A stretch of 64,000 nucleotides of DNA, taken from contig NZ_LKPJ01000006.1 in the NCBI RefSeq assembly GCF_001443045.1, positions 23,058 to 87,057 on the forward strand, in the 5' to 3' direction. Shown here piece after piece: positions 1 through 8,324 of this stretch; position 1 is the stretch's first letter, and each line of letters opens with the position of its first letter. The DNA comes from Burkholderia ambifaria. Its GTDB lineage: Bacteria; Pseudomonadota; Gammaproteobacteria; Burkholderiales; Burkholderiaceae. The notes under the pieces were generated by a model. That model saw nothing but the letters and a program-made list of their open reading frames with translations, did no database searches and had not been told where the DNA came from. The translations under genes and the position numbers were made by a program.

Positions 1-167
1 CCGCCGAATCCATCCGCCGCCGCCGATCGATCTTCGTCGCGACGCTGCCACCAGCACCGCATTCAATGACCGCGAGTCGCGAGTCACTTCCAGCGGCAAC
101 TCATCGACGTCGACAACGACCGCGCCCGCAGCCCTCGCCACACGCGACCTCGAACGACACCGCCAAC
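1..167. other. Window edge, no gene called
   Basis: This stretch lies downstream of the anti-sigma gene, which reads leftwards. I see no reading frame with a convincing start, Shine-Dalgarno or recognisable protein. A minus-strand gene following the anti-sigma gene could end or begin outside the window. Confidence 0.4.
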
Positions 168-404
168 TCAGCCCTGACCGTCTCCCGACGACGCATCCCG
201 TTCGCTGTCCGCCCCATCCGCCGCACCCCGCCCCGCCGCCGCATGCGCAGCCGTCCGCAGCAGCGCAATCTGCCCGCGATACGCCCTGCACCCACTGCAA
301 GCCGGCAGATGCACGCGCACCTGCATGCGTTCATACAGCGTCAAGGACCGGTCGAGCGCATCCGACAGCAGTCGCGTCACGTCCCTACATTTCCCCGGCA
401 GCAT
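168..404 (-). CDS. Zinc-finger anti-sigma factor (zf-HC2 type)
   Basis: The 78-residue product is probably the cytoplasmic anti-sigma factor that holds the adjacent ECF sigma factor inactive. The residues H-L-P-A-C-S-G-C give the Hx3Cx2C zinc-binding signature of zf-HC2/ZAS domains, with an earlier Cys (K-C-R-D) as the likely remaining ligand. There is no transmembrane segment, so sensing would be cytosolic, unlike membrane-anchored RseA-type proteins. Its start codon lies inside the end of the sigma gene (20-bp overlap), which implies translational coupling. The last 25 or so residues are low-complexity and probably disordered. The family assignment rests on the Cys/His spacing and the neighbour; the stress it responds to cannot be read from sequence. 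Confidence 0.8.
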   Translation of the reverse strand: MLPGKCRDVTRLLSDALDRSLTLYERMQVRVHLPACSGCRAYRGQIALLRTAAHAAAGRGAADGADSERDASSGDGQG

Positions 405-981
405 CTTCGGTCGTCAGTCCTTTTTCGCTGAGGCAGGTGCGCAGGCGCGTGCGCGCCCGATACAGCAGCACGCTGCAATGGTTCATCGTCAACGTCAGTT
501 CGCTGCAGATATCGGCGATCTCGACATCGAGGAATTCGCGCATCATGAACACGCGGCCGATGTGTTCCGGCAGATGATCAAGGCAGACCTGGAACAGGGA
601 CCAGAACTGCTGTTGCTGCAATAGCGTCTCGGGGCGCGGCCACGGCCGCGGCTTGGTATGCGCGTCCCAGTGCCCGTTTTCCTTGAACAGCTCGCGGTCG
701 AGTGCGGATTCGCCATCGAGCTCCGCGTCGAGCGCGGACAGGCTCACGGTCCGCTGTCGCACGCGCAGGATGTCGATCAGCTTGTTGCGCAGGATCCCGA
801 ACACCCAGGTCTTGTGTGCGGACCGTCCCGCGAACTCGCCCGCATGCGACCACGCGGCGGTCAGCGCTTCCTGCACGGCATCCTCGGCCGCATCGGCATC
901 GCGCAACTGGAGCCGCGCGAAGCGCAGCAGGTCGTGCCGCAGTTGTGCGAGATAGGCGGGGTCGTCGTACGCGGACGGCAT
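385..981 (-). CDS. ECF-family RNA polymerase sigma factor
   Basis: The 198-residue protein has the two-domain plan of extracytoplasmic-function sigma factors. Sigma-2 lies at roughly residues 12-78 and includes A-E-D-A-V-Q-E-A and the core-binding helix K-T-W-V-F-G-I-L-R-N-K-L. Sigma-4 lies at roughly 133-185 with a helix-turn-helix ending S-V-L-L-Y-R-A-R-T-R-L-R. Between them is a longer linker rich in Trp and Pro, typical of the subgroup paired with small zf-HC2 anti-sigma factors. It overlaps the anti-sigma gene by 20 bp and forms an operon with it. An ECF-type promoter about 85 bp upstream suggests autoregulation. The regulon is unknown. Confidence 0.9.
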   Translation of the reverse strand: MPSAYDDPAYLAQLRHDLLRFARLQLRDADAAEDAVQEALTAAWSHAGEFAGRSAHKTWVFGILRNKLIDILRVRQRTVSLSALDAELDGESALDRELFKENGHWDAHTKPRPWPRPETLLQQQQFWSLFQVCLDHLPEHIGRVFMMREFLDVEIADICSELTLTMNHCSVLLYRARTRLRTCLSEKGLTTEDAAGEM

Positions 982-1065
982 GGCGGGTCAGGAGCCTTAC
1001 GAAATGAAAGCGATCGCGTGTGTCACCGGGCGCGCGCGTCGCGGTGCGAGCAGCTTACTGGGCGC

Positions 1066-1090
1066 GACGCCGCGCTGCAACGCATGTTCC
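1066..1090 (-). promoter_or_regulatory. Candidate ECF-type promoter for the sigma gene
   Basis: On the minus strand there is GGAAC (complement of 1086-1090), a 16-bp spacer, then CGTC (complement of 1066-1069). This matches the classical ECF -35 GGAAC and -10 CGTC arrangement. It points at the sigma gene, whose start is at 981. Autoregulation is inferred. Confidence 0.45.
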
Positions 1091-1204
1091 GTCACGAATT
1101 CATCAAGCCGGCCGGCGCGCTGCGCTATGCTTGCCGGAACCCTGTGTCGCGCGCCGCGAACTCGCGATGCGGGCGATCTGTAACATCAGACCTTAACGGT
1201 CAAG

Positions 1205-1239
1205 TTATCCACAATTTCTGTGGAAAACCTTGTGGAAAG
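1205..1239. promoter_or_regulatory. Cluster of three DnaA-box-like 9-mers
   Basis: TTATCCACA at 1205-1213 is a perfect DnaA box. The complements of 1219-1227 (TTTTCCACA) and 1231-1239 (CTTTCCACA) are one and two mismatches from it. They lie 114-148 bp upstream of the FMN reductase start. No parAB or rep gene is nearby, so this is more plausibly a DnaA-responsive promoter or titration site than an origin. Confidence 0.4.
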
Positions 1240-1352
1240 TCGGCCGGTCGGCCCCGTGGGACGGTCCGCGGGCTGGCTTGCCTATAAACAGACCTTTATC
1301 GCCTTTCCCGAATCAATCGATCCGATTCTTCACTCACCGGAAGGAGAATGCC

Positions 1353-1907
1353 ATGTCCTATCGTGTTGCAGTCGTCGTCGGCAGCCTGCGTCGCGGTTCC
1401 TGGAATCGCGCGCTCGCGCACGCCGTGATCTCGCTCGCCCCCGCCGATTTCTCGTTCGAATTCGTCGAGATCGGCGAACTGCCGCTTTACAGCCAGGACT
1501 ACGACGCGGAATTTCCGGACGTCGCGAAGCGCTTCAAGCAGTCGATCGAAGCCGCCGACGCGCTGCTGTTCGTCACGCCCGAGTACAACCGCTCGATTCC
1601 GGGTGTGCTGAAGAACGCACTCGACTGGGGCTCGCGTCCGTGGGGGCACAACTCGTGGTCCGGCAAGCCGGGCGCGGTGCTCGGCACGTCGCCCGGCGCG
1701 GTCGGCACCGCGCTCGCGCAGCAGCACCTGCGCAACGTGCTCGCGTATCTCGACGTGAAGATGCTCGGACAGCCGGAGATGTTCATCAAGCATGACCCGG
1801 CGCGCATCGACGACCAGGGCCAGATCGTCAGCGAGGACACGCGCAAGTTCCTGCAGGGCTTCGTCGACCGCTACGTCGACTGGGTGCGCGAGCTGAAGTC
1901 GGCCTGA
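1353..1907 (+). CDS. NADPH-dependent FMN reductase family protein
   Basis: The 184-residue flavodoxin-fold protein probably binds FMN and reduces FMN, quinones or related acceptors with NAD(P)H in the cytoplasm. The N-terminal V-V-V-G-S-L-R-R-G-S-W-N-R is the family's phosphate-binding loop (GSLRxxSxNR). T-P-E-Y-N-R-S-I-P-G-V-L-K-N-A-L-D-W is the hallmark second loop (PEYNxSxPGxLKNxxDW). The start was chosen because AAGGAG at 1341-1346 sits six bases before this ATG; longer upstream readings lack such a site. The gene is transcribed away from the sigma gene. Azo- and chromate-reductase annotations in this family are substrate guesses and cannot be told apart here. Confidence 0.88.
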   Translation: MSYRVAVVVGSLRRGSWNRALAHAVISLAPADFSFEFVEIGELPLYSQDYDAEFPDVAKRFKQSIEAADALLFVTPEYNRSIPGVLKNALDWGSRPWGHNSWSGKPGAVLGTSPGAVGTALAQQHLRNVLAYLDVKMLGQPEMFIKHDPARIDDQGQIVSEDTRKFLQGFVDRYVDWVRELKSA

Positions 1908-1952
1908 TCGCCGCACCCTTCCCGCTGCCGGCACCGGCCCGCGTGCCGCGGA

Positions 1953-4193
1953 TCAGGCGCCGGCATGCCGCGCATCGCGCGCTTCGCGGATGCCGAGCAG
2001 GATCTCGTCGAGCAGCGCGATGTCGAACGGCTTCGACAGCACGCGCACGTTGACGGTACGCGTGCGGTCGAGTTCCTCCGCGTAACCCGTGACCAGGATC
2101 ACGGGCAGCTTTCCCGGCCGCTTGTCGATCGCTTCGGCGAGATCGATGCCGTTCAGGCGGCCCGGCATGTGGATATCCGAGATCACCAGGTCGAATGCGT
2201 CGTTCGCGGCCGCCCCCTCGATCAGGCGCAGCGCGTCGTCGGCGGTGGGCGCATAGGTGACGCGGTGGCCGAGCAGCGTGATCAGCGCTTCGGTGCCGGC
2301 CGCAACTTCGCTGTTGTCTTCGACCAGCAGCACGTGCAGGCCCGCGAGCGCGCCCGTGTCGTGCGCGGCGGCCTGCGGCCGCGCGACGATGTCCTCGACG
2401 CGGGCGCGCGGCAGGTAGAGGCGCACCGACGTGCCGGCGCCGACCGCGCTGTCGATCGTCGCAAGGCCGCCCGAGCGCTCGCAGAACGCGAACACCTGCG
2501 GCAGCCCGAGCCCCGTTCCCATCCCCTGCGCCTTCGTCGTGAACAGCGGCTCGAACGCGCGCGCGAGCACGTCGGGCGCCATGCCCGAGCCCGTATCGTC
2601 GAGCGAGATCTGCACGAAGTCGCCGGTGAGCGGAAAGCCGTCCTCGCCGCGCAGCGTGACGTTGCGCGCGCCGACCGTGAAGCGGCCGCCGATCGTCATC
2701 GCGTCGCGCGCGTTGACGGCGAGGTTGATCACCGCGAGTTCGAGCTCCGCGACATCGACCCGGATCGGCCATACACCGGGTTCGATCGCGACGACCAGCA
2801 ACGACTTCGAACCGAGCGACGTCTTCAGCAGTTCGCGGCACGTGCCGAGCCACTGGCCGATGTCGATCGTCTCGTTGTGCAGCGGCTGCTTGCGCGCGAC
2901 GCCGAGCAACTGGCGCGTGAGCGACTGGCCGTTCTTCAGCGCGCGTTCGATTGCGCCGAGTTCCTTGTCGAGATGCTGGACGCCGCGTCGCCGCGCGATC
3001 TGCACGTTGCTCGAGATGATCATCAGCAGGTTGTTGAAGTCGTGCGCGACGCTGCCGACCAGGTTGCCGAGCGCCTGCATCTTGCGCGACTGCCGGTACG
3101 CCGATTCGATCGAGCGCCGCATCGACGCTTCCGCCTGCCAGCGATCCCACGCCTCCTCTTCCGCCTTCAGCCGCTTCAGCGACAGCCAGATCACCGACCA
3201 CAGCGCGACCGACGGCGCGAACATCGAGATGAACAGCACGCTCAGGTGTTCGTACCACTCACGCCAGATCGCCGACGTGCGGTACGCACAGATCACGTAT
3301 ACGGGATAGCTGCCGACCTGGCGGTACGCGACGATCTCGCTGGCGCCGTCGTGGCGCACGCGCACGACGCCGGCGCGCGGATCGTTGCGCGTGTTGCCGA
3401 ACGTGGCCGTGCGATCGGTGTGCGCGAGCGACGGCGGCGGCGGATACGACGCGATCACCGCGCCGTCGGAGCGCGCGAGCGCCATCGTCATCGGCGTGGC
3501 CGCGCCGCCGAGAAGGTCGCGGTAGAACGCATTGAAGTACGACGATTTCAGCGCGATCGACACCATCCCGGCGAACGACCCGTCGCTGTGGCGTCGCGCG
3601 ACGCCCGTGTTGAACACGGGGATGTTCTCGAGCTTGAGCGGCCCCATCATCAGCCGCGAGACATGTTCGATGACCTTGCCGTCGCGAATGCCGGTGAAGT
3701 CGTCGCGGTTCGCGATCGACGCATAGGGCGCCGGATAGTAGAGGCTGTTCGCGAGCAGCATTCCGCTCGCGCCGAAGATCGACACCGCGGCCACCTGCGG
3801 ATAGCCGCCGCCGATCGTGTTCAGCGCCTCGTGGATGTCGGATTCGTGGCGGCGCACGGTGGCGTCGTCCATGTCCTGCACAAGGTCGACGATGCGCGCA
3901 TCGAGCGTTTCGCTCAGGTCGAACACCTTGAGCGCATGTTCCTCGGCCACGCGCACGGTGCGCATCGTCACGTCGCTCGCCGCGGCTTCGCGTGCCTTCA
4001 GGTCGTTGTACGCCATGACCGACACGTAGATGCACGGCAGCACGATCGCCGCGACCAGCAGCACGATCAGCGTCACGCGCCGAACCGCGAAATCGTGCTC
4101 GGGCGCGCCGGACGCATAGTTGCCGTCGTCCTGCCAGTCGTCGGCGGGCGTGGAGGCAGGTGGGCGGGAGTCGGCGGGACGTTCGGACGTCAT
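1953..4193 (-). CDS. Hybrid sensor histidine kinase with receiver domain
   Basis: The 746-residue inner-membrane kinase has a first transmembrane segment at about residues 39-62, a periplasmic sensor region to about 310, and a second membrane segment at about 315-338. The HisKA-like phosphoacceptor is in S-V-A-H-D-F-N-N-L-L with His384. The ATPase domain has N-box N-L-A-V-N-A-R-D-A-M and G-boxes D-T-G-S-G-M and G-T-G-L-G-L. A C-terminal receiver carries phosphoacceptor Asp673 (S-D-I-H-M-P-G) and the Lys of S-K-P-F. The HDFNN box and attached receiver are typical of hybrid kinases that sense small ligands through a Cache/PAS-like periplasmic domain. No output gene is cotranscribed; the divergent receiver operon at 4662 is a possible partner. 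The ligand is unknown. Confidence 0.9.
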   Translation of the reverse strand: MTSERPADSRPPASTPADDWQDDGNYASGAPEHDFAVRRVTLIVLLVAAIVLPCIYVSVMAYNDLKAREAAASDVTMRTVRVAEEHALKVFDLSETLDARIVDLVQDMDDATVRRHESDIHEALNTIGGGYPQVAAVSIFGASGMLLANSLYYPAPYASIANRDDFTGIRDGKVIEHVSRLMMGPLKLENIPVFNTGVARRHSDGSFAGMVSIALKSSYFNAFYRDLLGGAATPMTMALARSDGAVIASYPPPPSLAHTDRTATFGNTRNDPRAGVVRVRHDGASEIVAYRQVGSYPVYVICAYRTSAIWREWYEHLSVLFISMFAPSVALWSVIWLSLKRLKAEEEAWDRWQAEASMRRSIESAYRQSRKMQALGNLVGSVAHDFNNLLMIISSNVQIARRRGVQHLDKELGAIERALKNGQSLTRQLLGVARKQPLHNETIDIGQWLGTCRELLKTSLGSKSLLVVAIEPGVWPIRVDVAELELAVINLAVNARDAMTIGGRFTVGARNVTLRGEDGFPLTGDFVQISLDDTGSGMAPDVLARAFEPLFTTKAQGMGTGLGLPQVFAFCERSGGLATIDSAVGAGTSVRLYLPRARVEDIVARPQAAAHDTGALAGLHVLLVEDNSEVAAGTEALITLLGHRVTYAPTADDALRLIEGAAANDAFDLVISDIHMPGRLNGIDLAEAIDKRPGKLPVILVTGYAEELDRTRTVNVRVLSKPFDIALLDEILLGIREARDARHAGA

Positions 4194-4661
4194 TGAAGAA
4201 AGCGGGTCAAGCTGAGGTGTTCAATCATAAACGAGTTGCGTGCGCCCGCCGCACCCCGGCACGGACGGTCAACCTGATGATTCCGACAGGGGCAACCTGA
4301 AAGATTGAAAACGCTATGAATCCGGCAGCGCAAACGTACACAAAGAAAAATTTTGCGTGCATATCTCGAAAATGGTTGCAACTGTTTTCTGAATACCGTG
4401 CGATTGGATAGATTCTGTTCGAAATTGTGAAAATGGCGAGTTGCACCGCCTTCGGTTTACTCAGAGAATCGCGCCTTGCTTTCCCTATGACTGATATATG
4501 CGCCCGCCGGCGTTTGCGGCGCGGTGTGTCGCGTGCCACGTGCCGCGGTGCCCGCGCGCGGCCGCACGGTGGCTGCCCGTGCTTGATTGCATGGCGCCTC
4601 AAGAAGCGCGCCGCGCGGTCGTTAACGCGAGAGAGACCATTCCGTATACCGCTTCGCCGCC
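4194..4661. other. Divergent intergenic region
   Basis: This 468-bp gap separates the hybrid kinase from the receiver operon and presumably holds promoters for both. Bases 4290-4450 are clearly AT-richer than the surroundings. I found no credible gene, and no hairpin I would call a terminator. Confidence 0.4.
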
Positions 4662-5030
4662 ATGCCTTTGCCGATCGTGATCGCCGACGATTCCTTGCTC
4701 GCTCGCAAACTTCTGACAAAGGCACTGCCGGGGGACTGGGATGTCGACGTCGCGTACGCGGCGAATGGTCGCGAGGCCCTGGCGCTCTATCGTGACGGCA
4801 AAGCTTCCGTGATGTTTCTGGACCTGACGATGCCCGACATGAGCGGCTATCAGGTGCTGGAGACACTGCGCCACGAAGATCTGAACACGTTCGTGATCGT
4901 GGTATCCGCCGATATCCAGCCGCAGGCGCAAGCACGCGTGCGCGAGCTGGGCGCGATCGCATTCGTTGCCAAGCCCGTGACGTCGGAGGCGTTGCTGCCC
5001 ATTCTCAAGGAGTATGGGTTGTATGCCTGA
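4662..5030 (+). CDS. CheY-like single-domain response regulator
   Basis: The 122-residue protein is one receiver domain with no DNA-binding output. It has the acidic pair Asp9-Asp10, phosphoacceptor Asp54 in F-L-D-L-T-M-P-D-M-S-G-Y and Lys104 in A-K-P-V. It would act by protein contact, like CheY. Its stop codon lies inside the next gene, which encodes a CheC/CheX-like phosphatase that may dephosphorylate it, and a diguanylate cyclase follows. The set suggests a phosphorylation switch feeding cyclic-di-GMP output. The nearby hybrid kinase at 1953-4193 is the obvious candidate donor, which is an inference from position. Confidence 0.9.
   Translation: MPLPIVIADDSLLARKLLTKALPGDWDVDVAYAANGREALALYRDGKASVMFLDLTMPDMSGYQVLETLRHEDLNTFVIVVSADIQPQAQARVRELGAIAFVAKPVTSEALLPILKEYGLYA
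5007..5012 (+). promoter_or_regulatory. Ribosome-binding site that decides the CheC-like start
   Basis: AAGGAG lies ten bases before the ATG at 5023 but only one base before the ATG at 5014. Translation should therefore begin at 5023, inside the end of the receiver gene. Confidence 0.65.
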
Positions 5031-5649
5031 ATCGGTGTTCACGGCGGAGCAGCGCGACGCGTTGCAGGAGATCGCCAACCTCGCGATGGGCCGCGCCGCC
5101 GCACGGCTCGCGCTGCTGCTCGGACATTTCATCGAGCTGTCGGTACCGCGCGTGCGCGTCGTGAAGGCCGCCGATGCGGGCGACGCGTTGCGCGAGATGA
5201 CGGGCATCCACGAGAACGTGACGGCCGTGCGCCAGGGTTTTCGTTCCGACATCAAGGGCGAGGCGATCGTGCTGTGCCGCAGCGCGGGTGTCGCGCGGCT
5301 CATGTCGCTGATGGACCGCACGTTCGGCGACGGCGCGTATGCCGGCATGGCGACGCAGGACGAACTCGTGTTCGATGTCGCGAACGTGCTGATGAGCGCG
5401 TGCGTCGCGTCGATCCTCGACGAACTCGGCCGCAAGCCCGTGTTCTTCCCGCCGGGGCTGCTCGGCGCGAACGTGTCGTTCGACGACGTGTTCCAGGCGA
5501 ACGCGCTCGCATGGAGCGTCGCGCTGCTGCTCGAAGTGAATTTCGGACTCGAGGATCACGCGTTTCGCGCACATTTCGTGATGCTGATGGCCGAGGATTC
5601 GATCCGGCTGATGGGCGACGCGCTCGACGCGTTGCTGTCCGCGCTATGA
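5023..5649 (+). CDS. CheC/CheX-like chemotaxis phosphatase
   Basis: The 208-residue protein carries the CheC/FliY/CheX signature twice. The first is L-Q-E-I-A-N-L-A-M-G-R-A-A near the N-terminus. The second is D-E-L-V-F-D-V-A-N-V-L-M-S-A-C-V in the middle, where the usual Glu is Asp (D-V-A-N). In CheC and CheX the Glu-Asn pair hydrolyses phospho-aspartate on CheY. The likely partner is the receiver encoded just upstream, which overlaps this gene by 8 bp. The 3' end overlaps the cyclase start (ATGA). There are no transmembrane segments. The second site may be weakened by Asp for Glu. A role in chemotaxis proper is not implied, because no che genes are nearby. Confidence 0.78.
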   Translation: MPESVFTAEQRDALQEIANLAMGRAAARLALLLGHFIELSVPRVRVVKAADAGDALREMTGIHENVTAVRQGFRSDIKGEAIVLCRSAGVARLMSLMDRTFGDGAYAGMATQDELVFDVANVLMSACVASILDELGRKPVFFPPGLLGANVSFDDVFQANALAWSVALLLEVNFGLEDHAFRAHFVMLMAEDSIRLMGDALDALLSAL

Positions 5650-6602
5650 ACGCTATCCGCACGACCACTGCCGCCGCCGCGTCGCTGAGCGACCTCGTGA
5701 TCGAACGGGTGGGCTTCGGCCTGTTCGTGCTCGACCGCGCGATGACCGTGCTGATGTGGAACCGCTTCATGCAGGACCACAGTGGCATCCCGGCTGCCGA
5801 CGTGATCGGCCGCAACCTGTTTGACTGCTTTCCGACGCTGCCGCGCGCATGGCTCGAACGCAAGCTCGAGAGCGTGTTCCAGCTCGGCAGCTTCGCGTTC
5901 AGCTCGTGGGAGCAGCGGCCCTACCTGTTTCGCTTCGAGCACGATCGGCCGATTACCGGCGGCGTCGACTACATGCAGCAGGACTGCACGTTCATGCCGC
6001 TCACGCGCGGCCGCGAAGTCGAGGCCGTGTGCGTGACGATCTCGGACGTCACGCACGTGAGCGTGATGCAGCGCGAGCGCGAGGAGGCGGTCGCGAAGTT
6101 GCGCGAGCATGCGAATCGCGACGGCCTCACCGGCATCGCGAACCGGCGCTTCTTCGAAGCGCGGCTCGGTGACGAGTTCGCGCGCTGGCAGCGCTACGGC
6201 GGCGACCTGTCGGTGCTGCTGTTCGATCTCGACCACTTCAAGACGATCAACGACCGGTTCGGGCATGCGGCCGGCGATGCGGTATTGCGCGAGACGGCGC
6301 GTCGCGTCGCATCGATCGTGCGCGCACAGGATACGTTCGGCCGCTTCGGTGGCGAGGAATTCGCGCTGCTGCTGCCGTGCACGAATCTCGACGAGGCGAT
6401 GAAGGTGGCCGACAAGGTGCGCGTCGCGATCGGCAGCAAGCCGGTCGATGCGGAAGGCGTCAGCGTGCCGGTGACGGCGAGCGTCGGCGGCGCATGCGCG
6501 ACCGCCGGCGCGCCGGCGTGCGACGTGCTCGTCAACGAGGCCGACACCGCGCTCTATCGCGCGAAGCGGCTCGGGCGCGACCGGTCGATCGCGTACGCGT
6601 GA
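5646..6602 (+). CDS. PAS-GGDEF diguanylate cyclase
   Basis: This 318-residue cytoplasmic protein probably makes cyclic di-GMP from two GTP. A PAS-like sensor fold spans about residues 15-135 (F-G-L-F-V-L-D-R-A-M-T-V-L-M-W-N). A short coiled segment leads to the GGDEF domain, which has the catalytic motif G-G-E-E-F at 235-239. The inhibitory I-site R-A-Q-D lies exactly five residues before it, so product feedback is expected. The start ATG overlaps the stop of the CheC-like gene in an ATGA junction. As the third gene of the receiver-phosphatase-cyclase operon it is the likely output. There is no EAL domain and no membrane segment. Confidence 0.92.
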   Translation: MNAIRTTTAAAASLSDLVIERVGFGLFVLDRAMTVLMWNRFMQDHSGIPAADVIGRNLFDCFPTLPRAWLERKLESVFQLGSFAFSSWEQRPYLFRFEHDRPITGGVDYMQQDCTFMPLTRGREVEAVCVTISDVTHVSVMQREREEAVAKLREHANRDGLTGIANRRFFEARLGDEFARWQRYGGDLSVLLFDLDHFKTINDRFGHAAGDAVLRETARRVASIVRAQDTFGRFGGEEFALLLPCTNLDEAMKVADKVRVAIGSKPVDAEGVSVPVTASVGGACATAGAPACDVLVNEADTALYRAKRLGRDRSIAYA

Positions 6603-6648
6603 CCGTTGCGGCGCCGCGCCGCCGCTCCCCGCGCGCGATACGCGTCGT

Positions 6649-7533
6649 TCAGCTTTTCGCGATGTCGGCCAGCACGCCGGCCAGCACGGCCGGCTGCGAC
6701 ACGAACGGCGAATGGCTGCTGTCGAGCTGATGCACGTGCGTCGGGTTGCCGGGCACGAACGCGTCGGCTTCGTCGATGAAGCGCTGCTGCAGCGCGGGCA
6801 GGATCACCCGATCCGCGAGGCACTTGATGTAGTGACGGTCGATCGCGCCCCAGCGCGCGGCCGTCGTCGGGATCGCGGTCGCGAACGGCGCGGCCGGCAC
6901 GTCGCAGGTCATCAGGTTCGCCACCGCCTCGAAGTCGGCCTGCGGCACGTCGTCGTACAGCGCGCGCTTTGCCAGCTCGCGATAGGCGGGTTCGCCGCTG
7001 CGCGGATCGATCCGCAGCGCGCCCGCGACGCGCGGGCTCGCCAGCATCAGCGGCCCCAGCATTTCCCCCTTGTTCTCGGGCGCGCGTACGTAGTCGAGGC
7101 CCGGCACGCCCGACGCGGGCATGAACGCCGCGAGATAGACGATCTTCGCGATCTTCTCCGGCGCGCGTTCCGCCGCGGCCGTGATCGCGAGGCCGCCCAT
7201 GCTGTGCCCGACGAGCACGACCTTGCCGCGGCCGAGCGCGTACGCGTCGTCGACGGCCTGCATCACCTGCGTCGCGTAATCGTCGAGCGTGGTATTTGCG
7301 ACCGGCGACGGTTCGGCGCCGAATGCGTCCTTGTCGAGCGGCCGTTCGAGATAGGACGCAGGAAAGCGGGCGTTGATGCCGTGCGCGGGCAGGTCGCGCG
7401 CGATCGACAGGTAGCCGCGCGCGGCCAGCGCGGCCGCCACGTGCGCGTAGCACCACGCACCGTGCCACGCGCCGTGCACCAGCACGAAAACCGGATGGTC
7501 GGATTGCGGGGGGGCGGTTACGTTCGTCTCCAT
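6649..7533 (-). CDS. Alpha/beta hydrolase (esterase-like)
   Basis: The 294-residue alpha/beta hydrolase is probably an esterase acting on a small ester. The oxyanion-loop H-G-A-W-H-G-A-W (residues 20-27), nucleophile Ser111 in G-H-S-M-G-G and a late catalytic His274 in D-S-S-H-S-P-F are all present. The pattern resembles the plant methyl-salicylate-esterase / hydroxynitrile-lyase branch and bacterial EstC-type enzymes. The chosen ATG has no strong Shine-Dalgarno, and there is no signal peptide, so the enzyme should be cytoplasmic. It is convergent with the cyclase gene and not obviously in an operon. The substrate is unknown. Confidence 0.82.
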   Translation of the reverse strand: METNVTAPPQSDHPVFVLVHGAWHGAWCYAHVAAALAARGYLSIARDLPAHGINARFPASYLERPLDKDAFGAEPSPVANTTLDDYATQVMQAVDDAYALGRGKVVLVGHSMGGLAITAAAERAPEKIAKIVYLAAFMPASGVPGLDYVRAPENKGEMLGPLMLASPRVAGALRIDPRSGEPAYRELAKRALYDDVPQADFEAVANLMTCDVPAAPFATAIPTTAARWGAIDRHYIKCLADRVILPALQQRFIDEADAFVPGNPTHVHQLDSSHSPFVSQPAVLAGVLADIAKS

Positions 7534-7743
7534 GGTGTCCGTCTTTTTCGAGATCTAGGAAGGTGTTCATCTTAGACGAAGCCGCGCGCGTCCAAGCAGG
7601 AACGCGCGGCCCGGTCGTGCGTGGGTTCGCACAGGTCGCCGCGATGCGGCCCTTTTGTCTCGTACAGGCCACATTTCGTCCTGATCTGATTTGAATTTGC
7701 GCCGAAGCGCGCTAATTTGACGCTTTGCTCCCGATTGCGTCCC

Positions 7744-8076
7744 ATGAACGTCGACTACCTCTTCTACCGGCGGCCGGATAAGCCTGGCCCCTATTCCCTC
7801 GACGACCTGGGCGACATCGCGCCGCCGATCGGCCCGAGCGACGCGGTGCGCGCGGGAATCGCGCGCGTGTTCGAGCAGATCGACTGGCAGGAGTCGCCAG
7901 ACGTGCCGGGCGCATGGTTCGGCACGGGCGGCCCGTCGTTCCAGTTCACGGCGGAACCCGACGGGCGCGTGACGAGCTTCATGGGCTCGCGGCTCGAGCG
8001 CCGTTCGATGCTGCAGCTGACTCGCGAAATGGGGCTCATCGCGCTCGATCTGCAGCGCGACATCGTCTACGGCTGA
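7744..8076 (+). CDS. Conserved small protein of unknown function
   Basis: The 110-residue acidic protein starts M-N-V-D-Y-L-F-Y-R-R-P. It has no signal peptide, membrane segment or catalytic motif I recognise. It reads as a compact globular domain (P-Y-S-L-D-D-L-G-D-I-A-P-P-I-G) and could be an immunity-like or housekeeping small protein. The ATG at 7744 was preferred over one nine codons upstream because the start region then reads like a native N-terminus; neither has a strong ribosome-binding site. It lies alone between the hydrolase and the hopanoid genes. Confidence 0.6.
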   Translation: MNVDYLFYRRPDKPGPYSLDDLGDIAPPIGPSDAVRAGIARVFEQIDWQESPDVPGAWFGTGGPSFQFTAEPDGRVTSFMGSRLERRSMLQLTREMGLIALDLQRDIVYG

Positions 8077-8170
8077 CGGGCGGCGCGACGCCGTCCTCAT
8101 CGGGGCCGGCCGCGCCGGCCCGCCAGCCTGCAGGCGGCCCGCCGCGTGTCCGCCATCGAACTTCAAAGAT

Positions 8171-8179
8171 TGCTATACT
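8171..8179 (+). promoter_or_regulatory. Extended -10 element upstream of hpnD
   Basis: TGCTATACT is a good extended -10 (TGnTATACT). I see no matching -35, as expected for extended -10 promoters. It lies about 145 bp before the hpnD start and is the best promoter candidate for hpnD-hpnE-shc-hpnG. Confidence 0.45.
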
Positions 8180-8324
8180 TTCGCCCAATTCCGGCTTCCG
8201 GCCGGTAATTTGTGCCTGTCTGCGTCGATCGTTCGCATATCTCGCACGCATTTGACGCCCTGACCAACCCAGCCGGGCATGGCTTCTTCAATCGCCCCGC
8301 GTGGGTGCCTCCGTGGAGCTCGTC

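Noticed and set aside
1205-1239. A replication origin at the DnaA-box cluster
   Set aside because: No parAB, rep or dnaA gene and no AT-rich unwinding region nearby; only a regulatory reading is supported.
4225-4962. A minus-strand frame upstream of and across the receiver gene
   Set aside because: Arg/Ser-rich translation antisense to a receiver with all catalytic residues.
8103-8121. GC-rich hairpin after the small gene at 7744-8076, as a terminator
   Set aside because: GGGCCGG pairs with CCGGCCC, but there is no T run and such stems are common in this DNA.
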